A stretch of 64,000 nt of DNA from Leptospiraceae bacterium. GTDB taxonomy: Bacteria > Spirochaetota > Leptospiria > Leptospirales > Leptonemataceae. The notes below the pieces were generated by a model. The model had not been told where the DNA came from. It was given only the letters and a program-made list of their open reading frames with translations, and ran no database searches. Where the stretch lies: positions 25,676 to 89,675 of the forward strand of contig JAOACE010000001.1 of NCBI GenBank assembly GCA_026418015.1, in the 5' to 3' direction. Of this stretch, positions 10,701-19,031 are shown piece after piece. The number at the start of each line of letters is the position of its first letter. Position 1 is the first letter of the stretch. Made by a program: the position numbers and the translations under genes.

Positions 10701-11320
10701 TTTAGTTTTTCGAGTTCGTTGTAATAATATTCAGATTTCTGAAAATCTTTTAACTCAAAATAGATATCTCCTAACAACAATAAAACATTATTACGATAGG
10801 GAAATTCTTTTTGATCTGCTTTCTCTAAATAAGGAATTGCCCTTTCGTACTGTTGAATTTCTTTATAAGTTAGTCCTAAGCGATAAAGATAATAAGGATC
10901 GTTAGGGTTTAACGTTAAAAGCTTTTCAAAACGTAAGATTGCTTGTTCGTATTGTTTTTGCGAAGAATAGATCAAACCTAACGTTAAAAGCAACTGTTCT
11001 TGATTCGGTTGTATTTGTTCTGCCAATAAGAGGTTTTTAAGGCCATTCGGAAAATCACCCAATTGATAATAAGACATACCTTTTATATAATAACCATCGA
11101 ATAGAATAAATTCTTTTAAGGATTGATCCGCAAGTTCAATAGATTTAAGATAATCTTTTTTTTGGTAATAAAAAGAAGCTTGTTTTATTAAATCTTCTGC
11201 TCGAACCTTTTTTTCGTAATTTTCAATTTCTAATTTTTTAATATCTTTATATTCGATTGTCTTACAATAAAATATCGAAACAAACACAAAAATATATAAA
11301 ATAATTTTATAAACTTTCAT
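7778..11320 (-). CDS. giant TPR-repeat lipoprotein with C-terminal propeller-like domain
   Basis: A 1180-residue protein whose N-terminus is a lipoprotein signal (hydrophobic residues 4-18, lipobox-like SIFYC, Cys19). From about residue 40 to 860 it consists almost entirely of tetratricopeptide repeats of 34 residues, with the usual A..Y..A........A...Y..AL pattern. I count at least fifteen recognisable units. The last 300 residues lose the pattern and become beta-rich with recurring YLLKYE- or LNLINIKN-like strands, suggesting a beta-propeller. It probably sits on the inner or outer membrane as an assembly scaffold. It follows the PEGA-like lipoprotein gene by two bases, so the pair is an operon. 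Confidence 0.82.
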   Translation of the reverse strand: MKVYKIILYIFVFVSIFYCKTIEYKDIKKLEIENYEKKVRAEDLIKQASFYYQKKDYLKSIELADQSLKEFILFDGYYIKGMSYYQLGDFPNGLKNLLLAEQIQPNQEQLLLTLGLIYSSQKQYEQAILRFEKLLTLNPNDPYYLYRLGLTYKEIQQYERAIPYLEKADQKEFPYRNNVLLLLGDIYFELKDFQKSEYYYNELEKLNPNSEEVKNSKTQSKVAYFIEEGNKSFKNKKYLEAENHFKQVIQLIPNRSVGYFQLGLVYLETKKYDHAIEQFKKAVNISKDVEPYTFLCRTYLESNRYNEALNCLESATKLYPDNEALLNQLALYYKHTGNLKKSISILTRVLNQKSDSLITHKNLYLIYLDEENIEKAKFHLNKILELEKDDKPFWEKENKKIEAISYLKKGNDFLKKRDFKEAEKSYQSALKIYQHPRIYVAIGDLYNKENNLLLAEKNYVNAIQISENYHLAYEKLLDLYKKANNQEKYNRLRNQIIQKSKKDLGFGLLYVNLMIQENNFKEALNFNQTLLKNQPESTLLKKSIAYVYYLLALEENSKKNFPAALNFINNARQYDKENPLYVNSEAIIKENQKYKEYLTLLEKAEELYFKEDYQKAKEIYERVYEKWKKPLILVRLAEIEFYSGNDLKGNSLLQNALKEKPKEVPVLEALYTRLIELNKLDEAEKGFLEIISFQEDAYYSYYKLGVIQLLKKKYKESLTYFEDAILYNPKFLPSKIGYGIALYFLKDIKRSEEMFRQITSEEGFGREIAFLNVALIQLNQNNQEKAKKELLRLIKLFPEYSDAYYHLAYIEYENRNFLEAERLLKKAIELQKKDVYYWALIKFYKETGLKKDQLKQNVEYFLKTYPNSPYFGRVKEIYLTLNENQPYFELSYTGDISNYQILSYANRFLFYNKAEILSVESNSSKIHFHLKEDNIQSVILNQFLWVIKEKEIKAIEPYLGIELWNKRFSYKICKVFRVLPEFIGVLSSDCKENLYLYYNDSLYPLNVSLITVWNHNLIYIENQQIYYTELSNYLRGKFQPKPIISLNQETTQEIQLSENYLLIKTDKNLYIFDINFDLTYQESVDNPFNSYKLNHQYLLKYEISDSMNSLKILDLSKKNNILQKNVDLWNKDLGKVVIYKDDLFYLDSKFSLNLINIKNNQEKKFVDLINYKNGIITLYY

Positions 11321-11322
11321 AA

Positions 11323-12900
11323 TTACTTGATTTTATATTCTCCTCTAAACATATAATTTAAATTCTTTCCCAGAAAATAAAAAGGTTTAATAAAAGTATT
11401 TTTATATTCTTTTTCAGATAACCAAAATTCTTTTAATATTAGATGATTAAAACCAATGGTAACCGTTTTAGCATCCATCACTTTGTTGTAAATCTTTTGG
11501 GAATTTAGGTAAATCGAAAGATTTTTTGTTTCGTTATTAAAATCAAAATAGAGATAATGATGATTGTTAGAAAATTCATAAACTTTATATAATTTTAACA
11601 AATCTACCCCATCGTAGATAGATACCCATTGATCGTGCTTTTTGATCACAATTCTTTCTTTATCTAGATAGAAGGTCACAACACAACTTTGACATTGATA
11701 GATTGCTTCTCCTCTAAGGTTGTCTAATAGAATGTCCGGTGTCTGGATTTCTTGGTTCTCTTTAACAATTAGTCCCTCTTGATTTATTTCGATTTTAGAT
11801 TGTGGGTTAATAAACCAAAATAACTGCTTCGCATTTTTAAAAAAAGATTCCTGAAAATTCTCGTAATATTCCATTGGATAAAATAAATTCAATGTTTCGT
11901 TTAAAGGTAAAAAAATCTTATCTTTATATAAAGTTAACCAATCATTCTCTTGTTTGTATAAAAGTTCCACTTGATAATCATTTTGGTATAATTCAGAAAT
12001 AAAAATAGGCAATGAACCTTTAAAATCATCATCTACTAAAACAGATAATGGTTGGTTAGAATAAATATTTAAATTCGACGTTGTTTCTTCGTCTTTCCAT
12101 TTAATAAAAACATTCTTCGAATTTTTTTCGTTTAAAATGATTTCTGTGATATTGGTGGGATTTCCACGTTTATAAGATTCTATTTTGTATTTTCCTTCGA
12201 ATAGTTGAAGTTGAATTGGCGTACTGCCTTGATATACAACACTTTCTTTGTTGTTTGAGAATTTTTTTATTATAACATTACTACTGGAAGAACTTAAAAC
12301 ATTTAACGATCCTTTACCAATAAGGTCGAAATTTTTTATAAACTCGTTTAACTTATCCTGATCTAACGAAACAAAATAACTCTTCAAAGGGAGTATAATA
12401 TTCCCAGATGGTTTAGCAATTTGTACAACATCTATATCAGGTTTAGTAATGGTAATACCGGCGTATTCAAAATCATAATTGATTTGATCTTGATCTTTTC
12501 TTTGTATATGAAAGACTATAGAACCCTCATTTTGAATTTTAATCTCTAAAAAATGAGTAAATTCTAAGCCTTCTTGATTATCGGTGTTTAAAAAAATGAT
12601 ATTTTGATTTTTAGCCTTAACTGATTCGAGGATGTATTTGATGATCAAATCATAAGTATTTTTAAATTCTTGATTTTCGATATTAATTTCGATTCGATTT
12701 AACTTTAAAACAATTTTATCATCTAATAGTTTATGTTCCGTTAATTGACTTTTTTCTTCGAGTTCGATTACACTTCTTTCTTTTGAGGGAGATTTTAAAA
12801 ATTCTGCAAAATATTGGTTTTTTATTGTGTTATAGGTTAATTCTACAAGAGAAGAACATCCAAAAGAAAATAATAATACGAGGTAGAATAATTTTCGCAT
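11323..12900 (-). CDS. PEGA-like lipoprotein
   Basis: A 525-residue protein with a lipoprotein signal peptide (lipobox FSFGC, Cys15). The middle contains at least one PEGA-type element: STPIQLQLFEGKYKIESYK with a Gly-x-Pro turn, then IFIKW-like strands (about residues 225-270). A second similar segment starts SNQPLSVLVDDDFKGSLP. The C-terminal 150 residues are beta-rich and may form a jelly-roll or lectin-like domain, although no binding site can be named. PEGA domains are surface or periplasmic modules. The stop is two bases before the giant TPR lipoprotein gene, so both products probably work together in the envelope. Confidence 0.72.
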   Translation of the reverse strand: MRKLFYLVLLFSFGCSSLVELTYNTIKNQYFAEFLKSPSKERSVIELEEKSQLTEHKLLDDKIVLKLNRIEINIENQEFKNTYDLIIKYILESVKAKNQNIIFLNTDNQEGLEFTHFLEIKIQNEGSIVFHIQRKDQDQINYDFEYAGITITKPDIDVVQIAKPSGNIILPLKSYFVSLDQDKLNEFIKNFDLIGKGSLNVLSSSSSNVIIKKFSNNKESVVYQGSTPIQLQLFEGKYKIESYKRGNPTNITEIILNEKNSKNVFIKWKDEETTSNLNIYSNQPLSVLVDDDFKGSLPIFISELYQNDYQVELLYKQENDWLTLYKDKIFLPLNETLNLFYPMEYYENFQESFFKNAKQLFWFINPQSKIEINQEGLIVKENQEIQTPDILLDNLRGEAIYQCQSCVVTFYLDKERIVIKKHDQWVSIYDGVDLLKLYKVYEFSNNHHYLYFDFNNETKNLSIYLNSQKIYNKVMDAKTVTIGFNHLILKEFWLSEKEYKNTFIKPFYFLGKNLNYMFRGEYKIK

Positions 12901-12948
12901 TAAGCTAAAAATATATTTAGCTGATTTTTTGTCAATACAAGTTATTCG

Positions 12949-13437
12949 TTATAAATATTTTTTTTCAATTTGTTGTAACCATTTCGTAAATTCCCTATGA
13001 TATTGTACTAATCGTTTTAAAAATGTTCTTCGATCCTCCATTAGCAGTTCTCTTGCTTCTGTGATGATATCTGCTACTGTTTCTCTATGAAAGGTAAGAT
13101 GACTAATGAATAAAAGCCGAACATCGCCGGGGATTAATCCTAAATCGATCGTAGAAAGACCATTCCAAAATTCTTCTAATCGCAAAAATGCCAATTCCAA
13201 TTCTGAGGGATAAGGGCTATTCATCAAAGCAACCTTATCTGTAATTTCGCGAAGAACAGAAAAAAAACGCTCAATTTCGTCTTTGGTAATTTTTGATAGG
13301 TTGATTTTTCTTTCGAAGAATTTTTTCGCATATTCTCTTTCTTCTTGGGGTATATCTTGTTTCGAATATGCTGCTTGTAATGTATCTACTACGGTCATCT
13401 TTTCTGAACCACGCTTAAAGCCCCTTTCTTTTTCCAT
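12949..13437 (-). CDS. hypothetical helical protein
   Basis: A 162-residue, almost wholly alpha-helical cytoplasmic protein that I cannot assign. The ATG at 13437 is chosen because AAGGAGA lies seven bases upstream; the longer open frame to 13596 would run through the tRNA-Pro gene and is not credible. Sequence features are a charged N-terminus (MEKERGFKRG), a central amphipathic region and a Trp/Arg-rich C-terminal helix. It has no membrane segment. It stands alone between the PEGA-like lipoprotein and the tRNA. Confidence 0.7.
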   Translation of the reverse strand: MEKERGFKRGSEKMTVVDTLQAAYSKQDIPQEEREYAKKFFERKINLSKITKDEIERFFSVLREITDKVALMNSPYPSELELAFLRLEEFWNGLSTIDLGLIPGDVRLLFISHLTFHRETVADIITEARELLMEDRRTFLKRLVQYHREFTKWLQQIEKKYL

Positions 13438-13570
13438 AAATTTCTCCTTAATTTGAGAATTTTTATAAAATTGAAAAATTTTATTGACCAATTTTTTTTG
13501 TATACTTACTATGTAAAGCAAAAAAAAATTGTGTTTTGAGTAAATATAAAAGTTTTGTATTCGGAAAATT

Positions 13571-13642
13571 CGGGGTGTAGCGCAGTGGTAGCGCATCGTG
13601 TTCGGGACGCGAGGGTCGGAGGTTCAAATCCTCTCACCCCGA
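13571..13642 (+). tRNA. tRNA-Pro(CGG)
   Basis: A complete 72-nt cloverleaf without encoded CCA. Acceptor arms CGGGGTG and CACCCCG pair over 7 bp. The D-arm is GCGC/GCGC. The anticodon stem TCGTG/CGCGA encloses the loop TTCGGGA, giving anticodon CGG for proline codon CCG. The T-arm is GGAGG/CCTCT around TTCAAAT. The discriminator base is A. Confidence 0.95.
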
Positions 13643-13689
13643 AATAAACTATTGACATATAGAATTATTATAATATTCGGTAACATTAA

Positions 13690-14643
13690 ATGAACATAAA
13701 ACTTTATGGTGTAAGAGGATCGATTCCAGCTCCGACATCTACAAAAGAATACAAGAAAAAGATCACTCAGATTTTAGAAAATGCGATAGAATATCAACTT
13801 AAAAATAAAGACCAATTCGATGAATTTTTAAATCAACTTCCCCAACATTTAACCTACCTAACAGGAGGAAATACAACCTGTGTTTCTATTCGAACAGAAG
13901 AAAAATTCTACATTCTCGATGCAGGAACTGGCATTAGAACCTTAGGAGACGAAATCTTTCGCAATCAAAATCAATATCCAAAAGAATTTCATATATTTTT
14001 TACCCATACCCATTGGGATCATATTCAAGGTTTACCCTTTTTTAAACCGCTATACTTACCCCAATATACCCTTCATTTTTATTCTGGTTTTCCCGACATA
14101 GAAGAACGATTAGCATACCAAACCGATGAACGTTTCTTTCCAATGCCAATACATAAAACAGCTAGTAAAAAATACTATCATCATGTAGACATCAATCGTC
14201 CTTTGAAAATCGAAAATTCTATTGAAATTCATTCCTTTCCACTTAAACACCCTGGAGGATGCTTTTCTTACAAATTTATCAATTTAAAAAACAACAAAAT
14301 TTTTATTTTTGCTACTGACGTAGAATTTACTGGAGAAGATTTTTTAGACAATTCAAAATACATCGAATATTTTGGTTATGCTGATATTTTAATGATAGAT
14401 TCACAATATACATTAGACGAATCCTTTTTAAAAATTGATTGGGGGCATACAAGCTACACCATGGCTGTAAACTGTGCAAACCATTGGAAAGTAAAAAACT
14501 TAATCTTAACCCACCATGAACCAGCCTATGAAGACGAAAAGCTATTCTATAACTATACACATGCAATAAGACATCGAAAACATCTAGATTCCGAAAGACC
14601 AAAGATCTTTTTAGCAAAAGAAGGAATGGAGTTCCAATTATAA
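13690..14643 (+). CDS. MBL-fold metallo-hydrolase
   Basis: A 317-residue metallo-beta-lactamase-fold protein. The start MNIKLYGVRGSIPAP and GNTTCVSI near residue 60 are typical of the cAMP-phosphodiesterase/PhnP-like branch. The metal site is seen as HTHWDH (about residues 103-108), a later HPGGCFSYK, an ATDVEFT and a THHEPAY near the C-terminus. An insertion at about residues 20-55 separates the first strand from the GNTT block. It probably hydrolyses a phosphodiester; the substrate is not evident. Its TAA shares one base with the ATG of the next gene. Confidence 0.85.
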   Translation: MNIKLYGVRGSIPAPTSTKEYKKKITQILENAIEYQLKNKDQFDEFLNQLPQHLTYLTGGNTTCVSIRTEEKFYILDAGTGIRTLGDEIFRNQNQYPKEFHIFFTHTHWDHIQGLPFFKPLYLPQYTLHFYSGFPDIEERLAYQTDERFFPMPIHKTASKKYYHHVDINRPLKIENSIEIHSFPLKHPGGCFSYKFINLKNNKIFIFATDVEFTGEDFLDNSKYIEYFGYADILMIDSQYTLDESFLKIDWGHTSYTMAVNCANHWKVKNLILTHHEPAYEDEKLFYNYTHAIRHRKHLDSERPKIFLAKEGMEFQL

Positions 14644-15143
14644 TGAAGTATAAAGCATTTTTTTTAATCAATGGATTGATGCTTCTTTTGGTCTATGGCA
14701 GTTTAAGTTTTATTGTAAGTTTGGAAAAAAAACTAACCCAAAAAAATATAAAATATATTATAAATCATCAAAATAAAAAATTTCAAACATTTGCTAAGAT
14801 AGAAAGAATCCAAAATAAGTCCTTTTTTGGTTATGAGCATTATTATTTTACTCTTTCTTATTGGTATCAAGGAGAAAAGAGATTTATTCTAAAAAAGGTT
14901 TCTTCGAGTTTGTATTATAAATACAAAGAAGGCAACCAAATCGAGGCCATTGTTATTGATGATTTATGGGATAATCCACAAATCTTTTTAGTACCACAAA
15001 TTTTCGAAGAAAATACCCTTTTAAAAACAAAATACAAAAATCTAGAAGAAATTACGAATATTTTTTTAGGACTAGGTCTTCTATTTTTGTTTTTTTATTT
15101 TATGTTGAACTACAAAAATAAAAATGTCTTACATGAAGGATAG
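14643..15143 (+). CDS. membrane protein, DUF3592-like
   Basis: A 166-residue protein with one transmembrane helix at each end (about residues 6-27 and 139-158) and a roughly 110-residue beta-rich domain between them. This topology and the YYFTLSYWYQGEKRF strand pattern resemble DUF3592 proteins, whose function is unknown. Overlap with the upstream hydrolase (TAATG) and with mqnD downstream (20 bases) indicates one transcript. The family assignment is tentative. Confidence 0.65.
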   Translation: MKYKAFFLINGLMLLLVYGSLSFIVSLEKKLTQKNIKYIINHQNKKFQTFAKIERIQNKSFFGYEHYYFTLSYWYQGEKRFILKKVSSSLYYKYKEGNQIEAIVIDDLWDNPQIFLVPQIFEENTLLKTKYKNLEEITNIFLGLGLLFLFFYFMLNYKNKNVLHEG

Positions 15144-15933
15144 ATTAGATTTTGGTTTATCTCCCTGCCCCAACGATACATTTATATTTTATCGATTTAT
15201 ACAATCAGGTAAATATCAACCCTATTTTTTAGACATAGAAGAATTAAACGAATCTGCCATAAAAGAACGGTTTCCTTTAATCAAAGTATCTTGTGTTACA
15301 GCGGTTCAATTACCCAATTACGAAATCTTATCTTCTGGTGGTGCTATTGGTTATGGTTGTGGACCTCTTTTAGTAAGTAGCTTAAATCTAACAGAAAAAA
15401 ATTTTTTAGAACAATCAAAAAATTATCCAATTTTTATTCCAGGCAAACATACAACAGCAAATTTTTTGTTTCATCAGTATTGTCAGTATCATCATATTGA
15501 TACAAATTCATTAAGAATTGAATATCTACGTTATGATAAAATTATTCCCGAATTAAAAAAACAAAAAGGTGTGGGTATTTTGATTCACGAAGAGAGGTTT
15601 AATTTTCAGAATCATCAACTCTACAAAATACGCGATTTAGGTGAATGGTGGGAACAAACAACCCAACTTCCTATACCATTGGGTTGTATTGTCCTCCACA
15701 AAGATTTTTTAGAATTAAAAAAAGCCATCGAATTAGACATTCAAAATAGCATTTTGTATTCCCAGAATCATTACCAGGAAGTCTTACCGTTTATTAAAAG
15801 ATATGCACAGTCGATGGAAGAAGATGTGATAAAATCCCACATAAATTTATACGTAACAGATTTTAGCTTCGACATGCATGACAAAGGAAGAGAAGCAATC
15901 ATAAAATTAAAAAATTTTATAAATAATTTATAG
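15124..15933 (+). CDS. mqnD: 1,4-dihydroxy-6-naphthoate synthase (MqnD)
   Basis: A 269-residue MqnD-family enzyme, which converts cyclic dehypoxanthine futalosine to 1,4-dihydroxy-6-naphthoate in the futalosine route to menaquinone. Family hallmarks are GLSPCPNDTFIFY (about residues 10-22), a VSCVTAVQL stretch, GGAIGYGCGPLL (about 76-87) and IPGKHTTANFL (about 107-117), which line the active-site cleft of the two-lobed periplasmic-binding-protein fold. An ILIHEERF segment follows. Other mqn genes are not in the window. It pairs functionally with the menG at 3.8 kb. Confidence 0.92.
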   Translation: MSYMKDRLDFGLSPCPNDTFIFYRFIQSGKYQPYFLDIEELNESAIKERFPLIKVSCVTAVQLPNYEILSSGGAIGYGCGPLLVSSLNLTEKNFLEQSKNYPIFIPGKHTTANFLFHQYCQYHHIDTNSLRIEYLRYDKIIPELKKQKGVGILIHEERFNFQNHQLYKIRDLGEWWEQTTQLPIPLGCIVLHKDFLELKKAIELDIQNSILYSQNHYQEVLPFIKRYAQSMEEDVIKSHINLYVTDFSFDMHDKGREAIIKLKNFINNL

Positions 15934-17223
15934 AAAAATCAACGCCATTACAAGAAAGACAGGCTGTAAGATTAAAATAGAATAAATCATATAACCACCA
16001 AAAGAAGGCATTTTGATTCCAAATTGTTCTGCAATGGAGCGTACCATAAAATTAGGGGCATTCCCTATGTAAGTCATTGCACCCATAAATACTGATCCCA
16101 AAGATACAGCTGCTAACTCTAATGGTTTAGATAGAATAAATTCCTGAACACTCATTGTTCCTTGTGCAATAGTAAAAAACACTAAATAAGTAGGTGCATT
16201 ATCAAGAAAGCTTGAAAATGCACCACTTGCATAGAAAAACTTAATGGGAGAATCGAGCCCCAATTCATGTCCATGAAGTTTTAACAATATCAAAGCTGGA
16301 ATCATCGTAATAAAAATTCCGATAAATAATGCCGCAACCTCTACAATAGGATAAAGATTAAAATCGTTTTCTTTGCGATAATCTTCTGGTGTAGTAACTT
16401 TCGAAAGAACAATCAAAAGTAAAAATAATGGTACTTGAATTAATTTATAAAACTCGCTTTGTTCAATAAGAGTTTTGAAAGGTTCATAGTTTTCGTTTAC
16501 AAATGCAACTACAATTACTACACCTAAAAGCCATAAAAAGTTGATTGCACCAGAAATGCGAATAGGTTCAACTTGTGTTTCGTCTTTTAGAATATCTTTG
16601 ATGGTTTCTTTTTTGTATGCATAAGTATCCCAGATAAAATAAATTACTAACAATACACCAACTGTAAACATCCATTCTGGAAACAACCGAAAAGTCCAAG
16701 TAAAAGGAACACCTCGAAGATATCCCAAAAACAACGGTGGATCTCCTAAGGGTGTTAATAAACCTCCAATATTAGAAACCAAAAAGATAAAAAAGATCAC
16801 TGTATGGACTACGTATTTTCTTTCGGAGTTGGATTTTAAAAGCGGTCTAATCAAAAGCATCGATGCTCCAGTTGTTCCAATAAATGAAGCAAGTACAGAG
16901 CCAATAAACAAAAAGATAGAATTGTTTAATGGTGTTGCCTTAATATCGCCTCGAACAACAATACCACCACTAATATAAAACAAAGCAGCAAGCAAGCTAA
17001 CAAATGGAATATAATCCAAGATAATTTGATGTTCTAGATCATGAAATCTTCCAATAGAAATTAAATAAATGGCAATAGGTAACCCCAAAACCATCGAAAC
17101 AATCAGCTTATTTTTATTGCTATGCCACCAATGTTCTGCAAACAATGGTACAATTGCTATTGCAAGTAACATCAAAACAAAAGGTATTACCGACCATATC
17201 GTAGGTTCTATTTCTGGATGCAT
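15928..17223 (-). CDS. sodium:proton antiporter, NhaD/ion-transporter superfamily
   Basis: A 431-residue integral membrane protein with about eleven to twelve predicted spans. The conserved blocks SFIGTTGASMLLIRPLL (about residues 115-131), NIGGLLTPLGDPPLFLGYL (about 151-169), and FLDNAPTYLVF (about 340-350) followed by AMTYIGNAPNFMVRSIA are characteristic of the sodium:proton antiporter branch of the IT superfamily. It likely exchanges Na+ for H+ across the inner membrane. It lies just downstream of a Ca/Na antiporter gene on the same strand. Its stop overlaps the end of the convergent mqnD by six bases. Confidence 0.87.
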   Translation of the reverse strand: MHPEIEPTIWSVIPFVLMLLAIAIVPLFAEHWWHSNKNKLIVSMVLGLPIAIYLISIGRFHDLEHQIILDYIPFVSLLAALFYISGGIVVRGDIKATPLNNSIFLFIGSVLASFIGTTGASMLLIRPLLKSNSERKYVVHTVIFFIFLVSNIGGLLTPLGDPPLFLGYLRGVPFTWTFRLFPEWMFTVGVLLVIYFIWDTYAYKKETIKDILKDETQVEPIRISGAINFLWLLGVVIVVAFVNENYEPFKTLIEQSEFYKLIQVPLFLLLIVLSKVTTPEDYRKENDFNLYPIVEVAALFIGIFITMIPALILLKLHGHELGLDSPIKFFYASGAFSSFLDNAPTYLVFFTIAQGTMSVQEFILSKPLELAAVSLGSVFMGAMTYIGNAPNFMVRSIAEQFGIKMPSFGGYMIYSILILQPVFLVMALIFL

Positions 17224-17251
17224 GTTTACCTCTCTTTAAATACAAAATTTT

Positions 17252-18241
17252 TTAAAGTATATTCTGTAAATCAATATATGCTCTAAATATTAAATAAATT
17301 ATATAAATAAGTATAAATAATATTCCTTGACTTCGTTCCACTTCGTGTTTTTTACCCACAAATAAAGAAAAAAATAAAATTAAACTTGCCAAAACAGTCA
17401 TTACTACATCTACGTTATTTTTTGTAGAAAATTCTAAAGGTCGAATTAAAGCGCTTACACCCAAAATAAAAAATACATTGAATATATTCGAACCCACTAC
17501 ATTTCCTATGGAAATATCAGAATTCTTTTTGTATGCAGCAACAACAGAAGTCGCCATTTCTGGAAGCGATGTACCGATTGCAACAATGGTTAAACCGATG
17601 TATGCTTCACTTATACCAAAAAATTTTGCAACGCGAACTGCACCACTTACTACCCAATCACTTCCTAATGGTAGTAAAATTAATCCGATGATAATGTATA
17701 TAATGGATTTGCCCAAGGATAATTGCAATTTAGGAATTTCGTCTTCGAAAATGTTTTCTTCTTTGGCAATACTAAAAATATAATAAAGAAATATAATAAA
17801 AAAAGCTAACATTTCTAAACCATCATTGCGAGAAATTTGGTTTTTTGTATCTGCCCCAAAAAATACATCATTCGCTTGAAGAAATACAATGATTGCTGCA
17901 AGTAAACTAAAAGGAATTTCTTTCCAAACTGTATTTTCTTTCACGGTAACATTTCTTATAATGGAAGAAACACCCAATATAAGCAAAATATTTGCAATAT
18001 TACTACCTAAAACATTTGATATTGCAATATCCGTTTGTCCTTTATAAGAGGCCGAAATATTCACAGCAAGTTCTGGTGCAGATGTGCCAAATGCTACGAT
18101 AGTTAAACCAATCACTAAATCCGAAATTTTTAATCGCTTTGCCAAAGAAGAAGCTCCTTCGACAAGGATATCAGCCCCTTTAATTAAAAGATAGAAACCT
18201 GGCAAAAACAACAAATAATCGATCACTAATGATATATCCAT
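17252..18241 (-). CDS. calcium/sodium antiporter, CaCA family (YrbG-like)
   Basis: A 329-residue membrane protein with ten predicted helices in two inverted halves. Each half carries the alpha-repeat: GTSAPELAVNISASYKG with SNVLGSNIANILLILG in the first, GTSLPEMATSVVAAYK with GNVVGSNIFNVFFILG in the second. The two acidic residues in the GTS.PE motifs bind the cation. It exchanges Ca2+ for Na+ or H+. I use the ATG giving MDISLVIDYLL; a TTG nine codons upstream is possible but has no better Shine-Dalgarno. Together with the downstream NhaD-like gene it forms a cation-homeostasis pair. Confidence 0.88.
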   Translation of the reverse strand: MDISLVIDYLLFLPGFYLLIKGADILVEGASSLAKRLKISDLVIGLTIVAFGTSAPELAVNISASYKGQTDIAISNVLGSNIANILLILGVSSIIRNVTVKENTVWKEIPFSLLAAIIVFLQANDVFFGADTKNQISRNDGLEMLAFFIIFLYYIFSIAKEENIFEDEIPKLQLSLGKSIIYIIIGLILLPLGSDWVVSGAVRVAKFFGISEAYIGLTIVAIGTSLPEMATSVVAAYKKNSDISIGNVVGSNIFNVFFILGVSALIRPLEFSTKNNVDVVMTVLASLILFFSLFVGKKHEVERSQGILFILIYIIYLIFRAYIDLQNIL

Positions 18242-18368
18242 AATTTTAGTCAAAAATCCTATTATCAAAAAAAAGAAAAGAATTTTTTAATTCAGTGATT
18301 TTAAATATTGATAAAAATTAAATAAAAATGAATTGACATTATATTAAGATTTTATAAAGTATTATAAG

Positions 18369-19031
18369 ATGATTTATTTAAAAAGATTCTTTTTGTTGAT
18401 TTTTTTAATTTGCAATTTTAATATTTATTCTTACGACTTTTCTTTTGTGCCATTAATTCAACCATTAGAGGTTTCAATTTACAAAAATTATTTAGTCAAA
18501 ACGAATCCTGCTTATTACACAGACACTGCACAAAATTTTTTTTACAAAAATGCTCAAATCGATTATCCGATAAATTTCAAAACGCAACAACAACCTAATT
18601 ACTTAGATTATTATCTAACACTTAATTACTATCACGCGACATTCTACCAAAAAAAGGATTATTTTGAATTTGAATTGATTCCTTATCTAAAATTGAAAGA
18701 GCTTCCTTGGTCTTCTACATCAAAAACTTATAACCTTCGCTCTTCTATTTCTTATGGATTTGCCTTAAACCAAAAACAAACCATCTTAGGGTTTGTTGGT
18801 TTTATCAATGAACAAAAATTACAAAACAATATTCAAGATTATACTTCTATTATAGAATATGGGAAGATCTTTTTTACACCTGGTATTCAACTACGAAGTT
18901 CTGGTGTTGTATTAAAAACCTTTTTAGAAATGCCCTTATATCAATACGACTTAATCAACAAGACACAATCTATCTATCAACCTCATCAGAATAACATAGA
19001 AGCAAACATACAAATTCAAATTGCCCATTAG
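18369..19031 (+). CDS. exported hypothetical protein, beta-barrel-like
   Basis: A 220-residue protein with an N-terminal signal peptide (LLIFLICNFNIYSYD, cleavage probably after residue 21). The mature part is rich in Tyr, Asn and alternating hydrophobic residues, with several predicted amphipathic strands (YFEFELIPYLKL, SISYGFALNQ, GIQLRSSGVVLKTFLEM). This suggests a small outer-membrane beta-barrel or barrel fragment. No family is recognised. A TTGACA with a TATAAA-like element 14 bases further on lies just upstream. It is convergent with the degenerate HtrA paralogue. Confidence 0.6.
   Translation: MIYLKRFFLLIFLICNFNIYSYDFSFVPLIQPLEVSIYKNYLVKTNPAYYTDTAQNFFYKNAQIDYPINFKTQQQPNYLDYYLTLNYYHATFYQKKDYFEFELIPYLKLKELPWSSTSKTYNLRSSISYGFALNQKQTILGFVGFINEQKLQNNIQDYTSIIEYGKIFFTPGIQLRSSGVVLKTFLEMPLYQYDLINKTQSIYQPHQNNIEANIQIQIAH

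Noticed and set aside
13438..13596. Longer N-terminus for the gene ending at 12949
   Set aside because: It would read through the tRNA-Pro gene and has no ribosome site, while ATG at 13437 has AAGGAGA.
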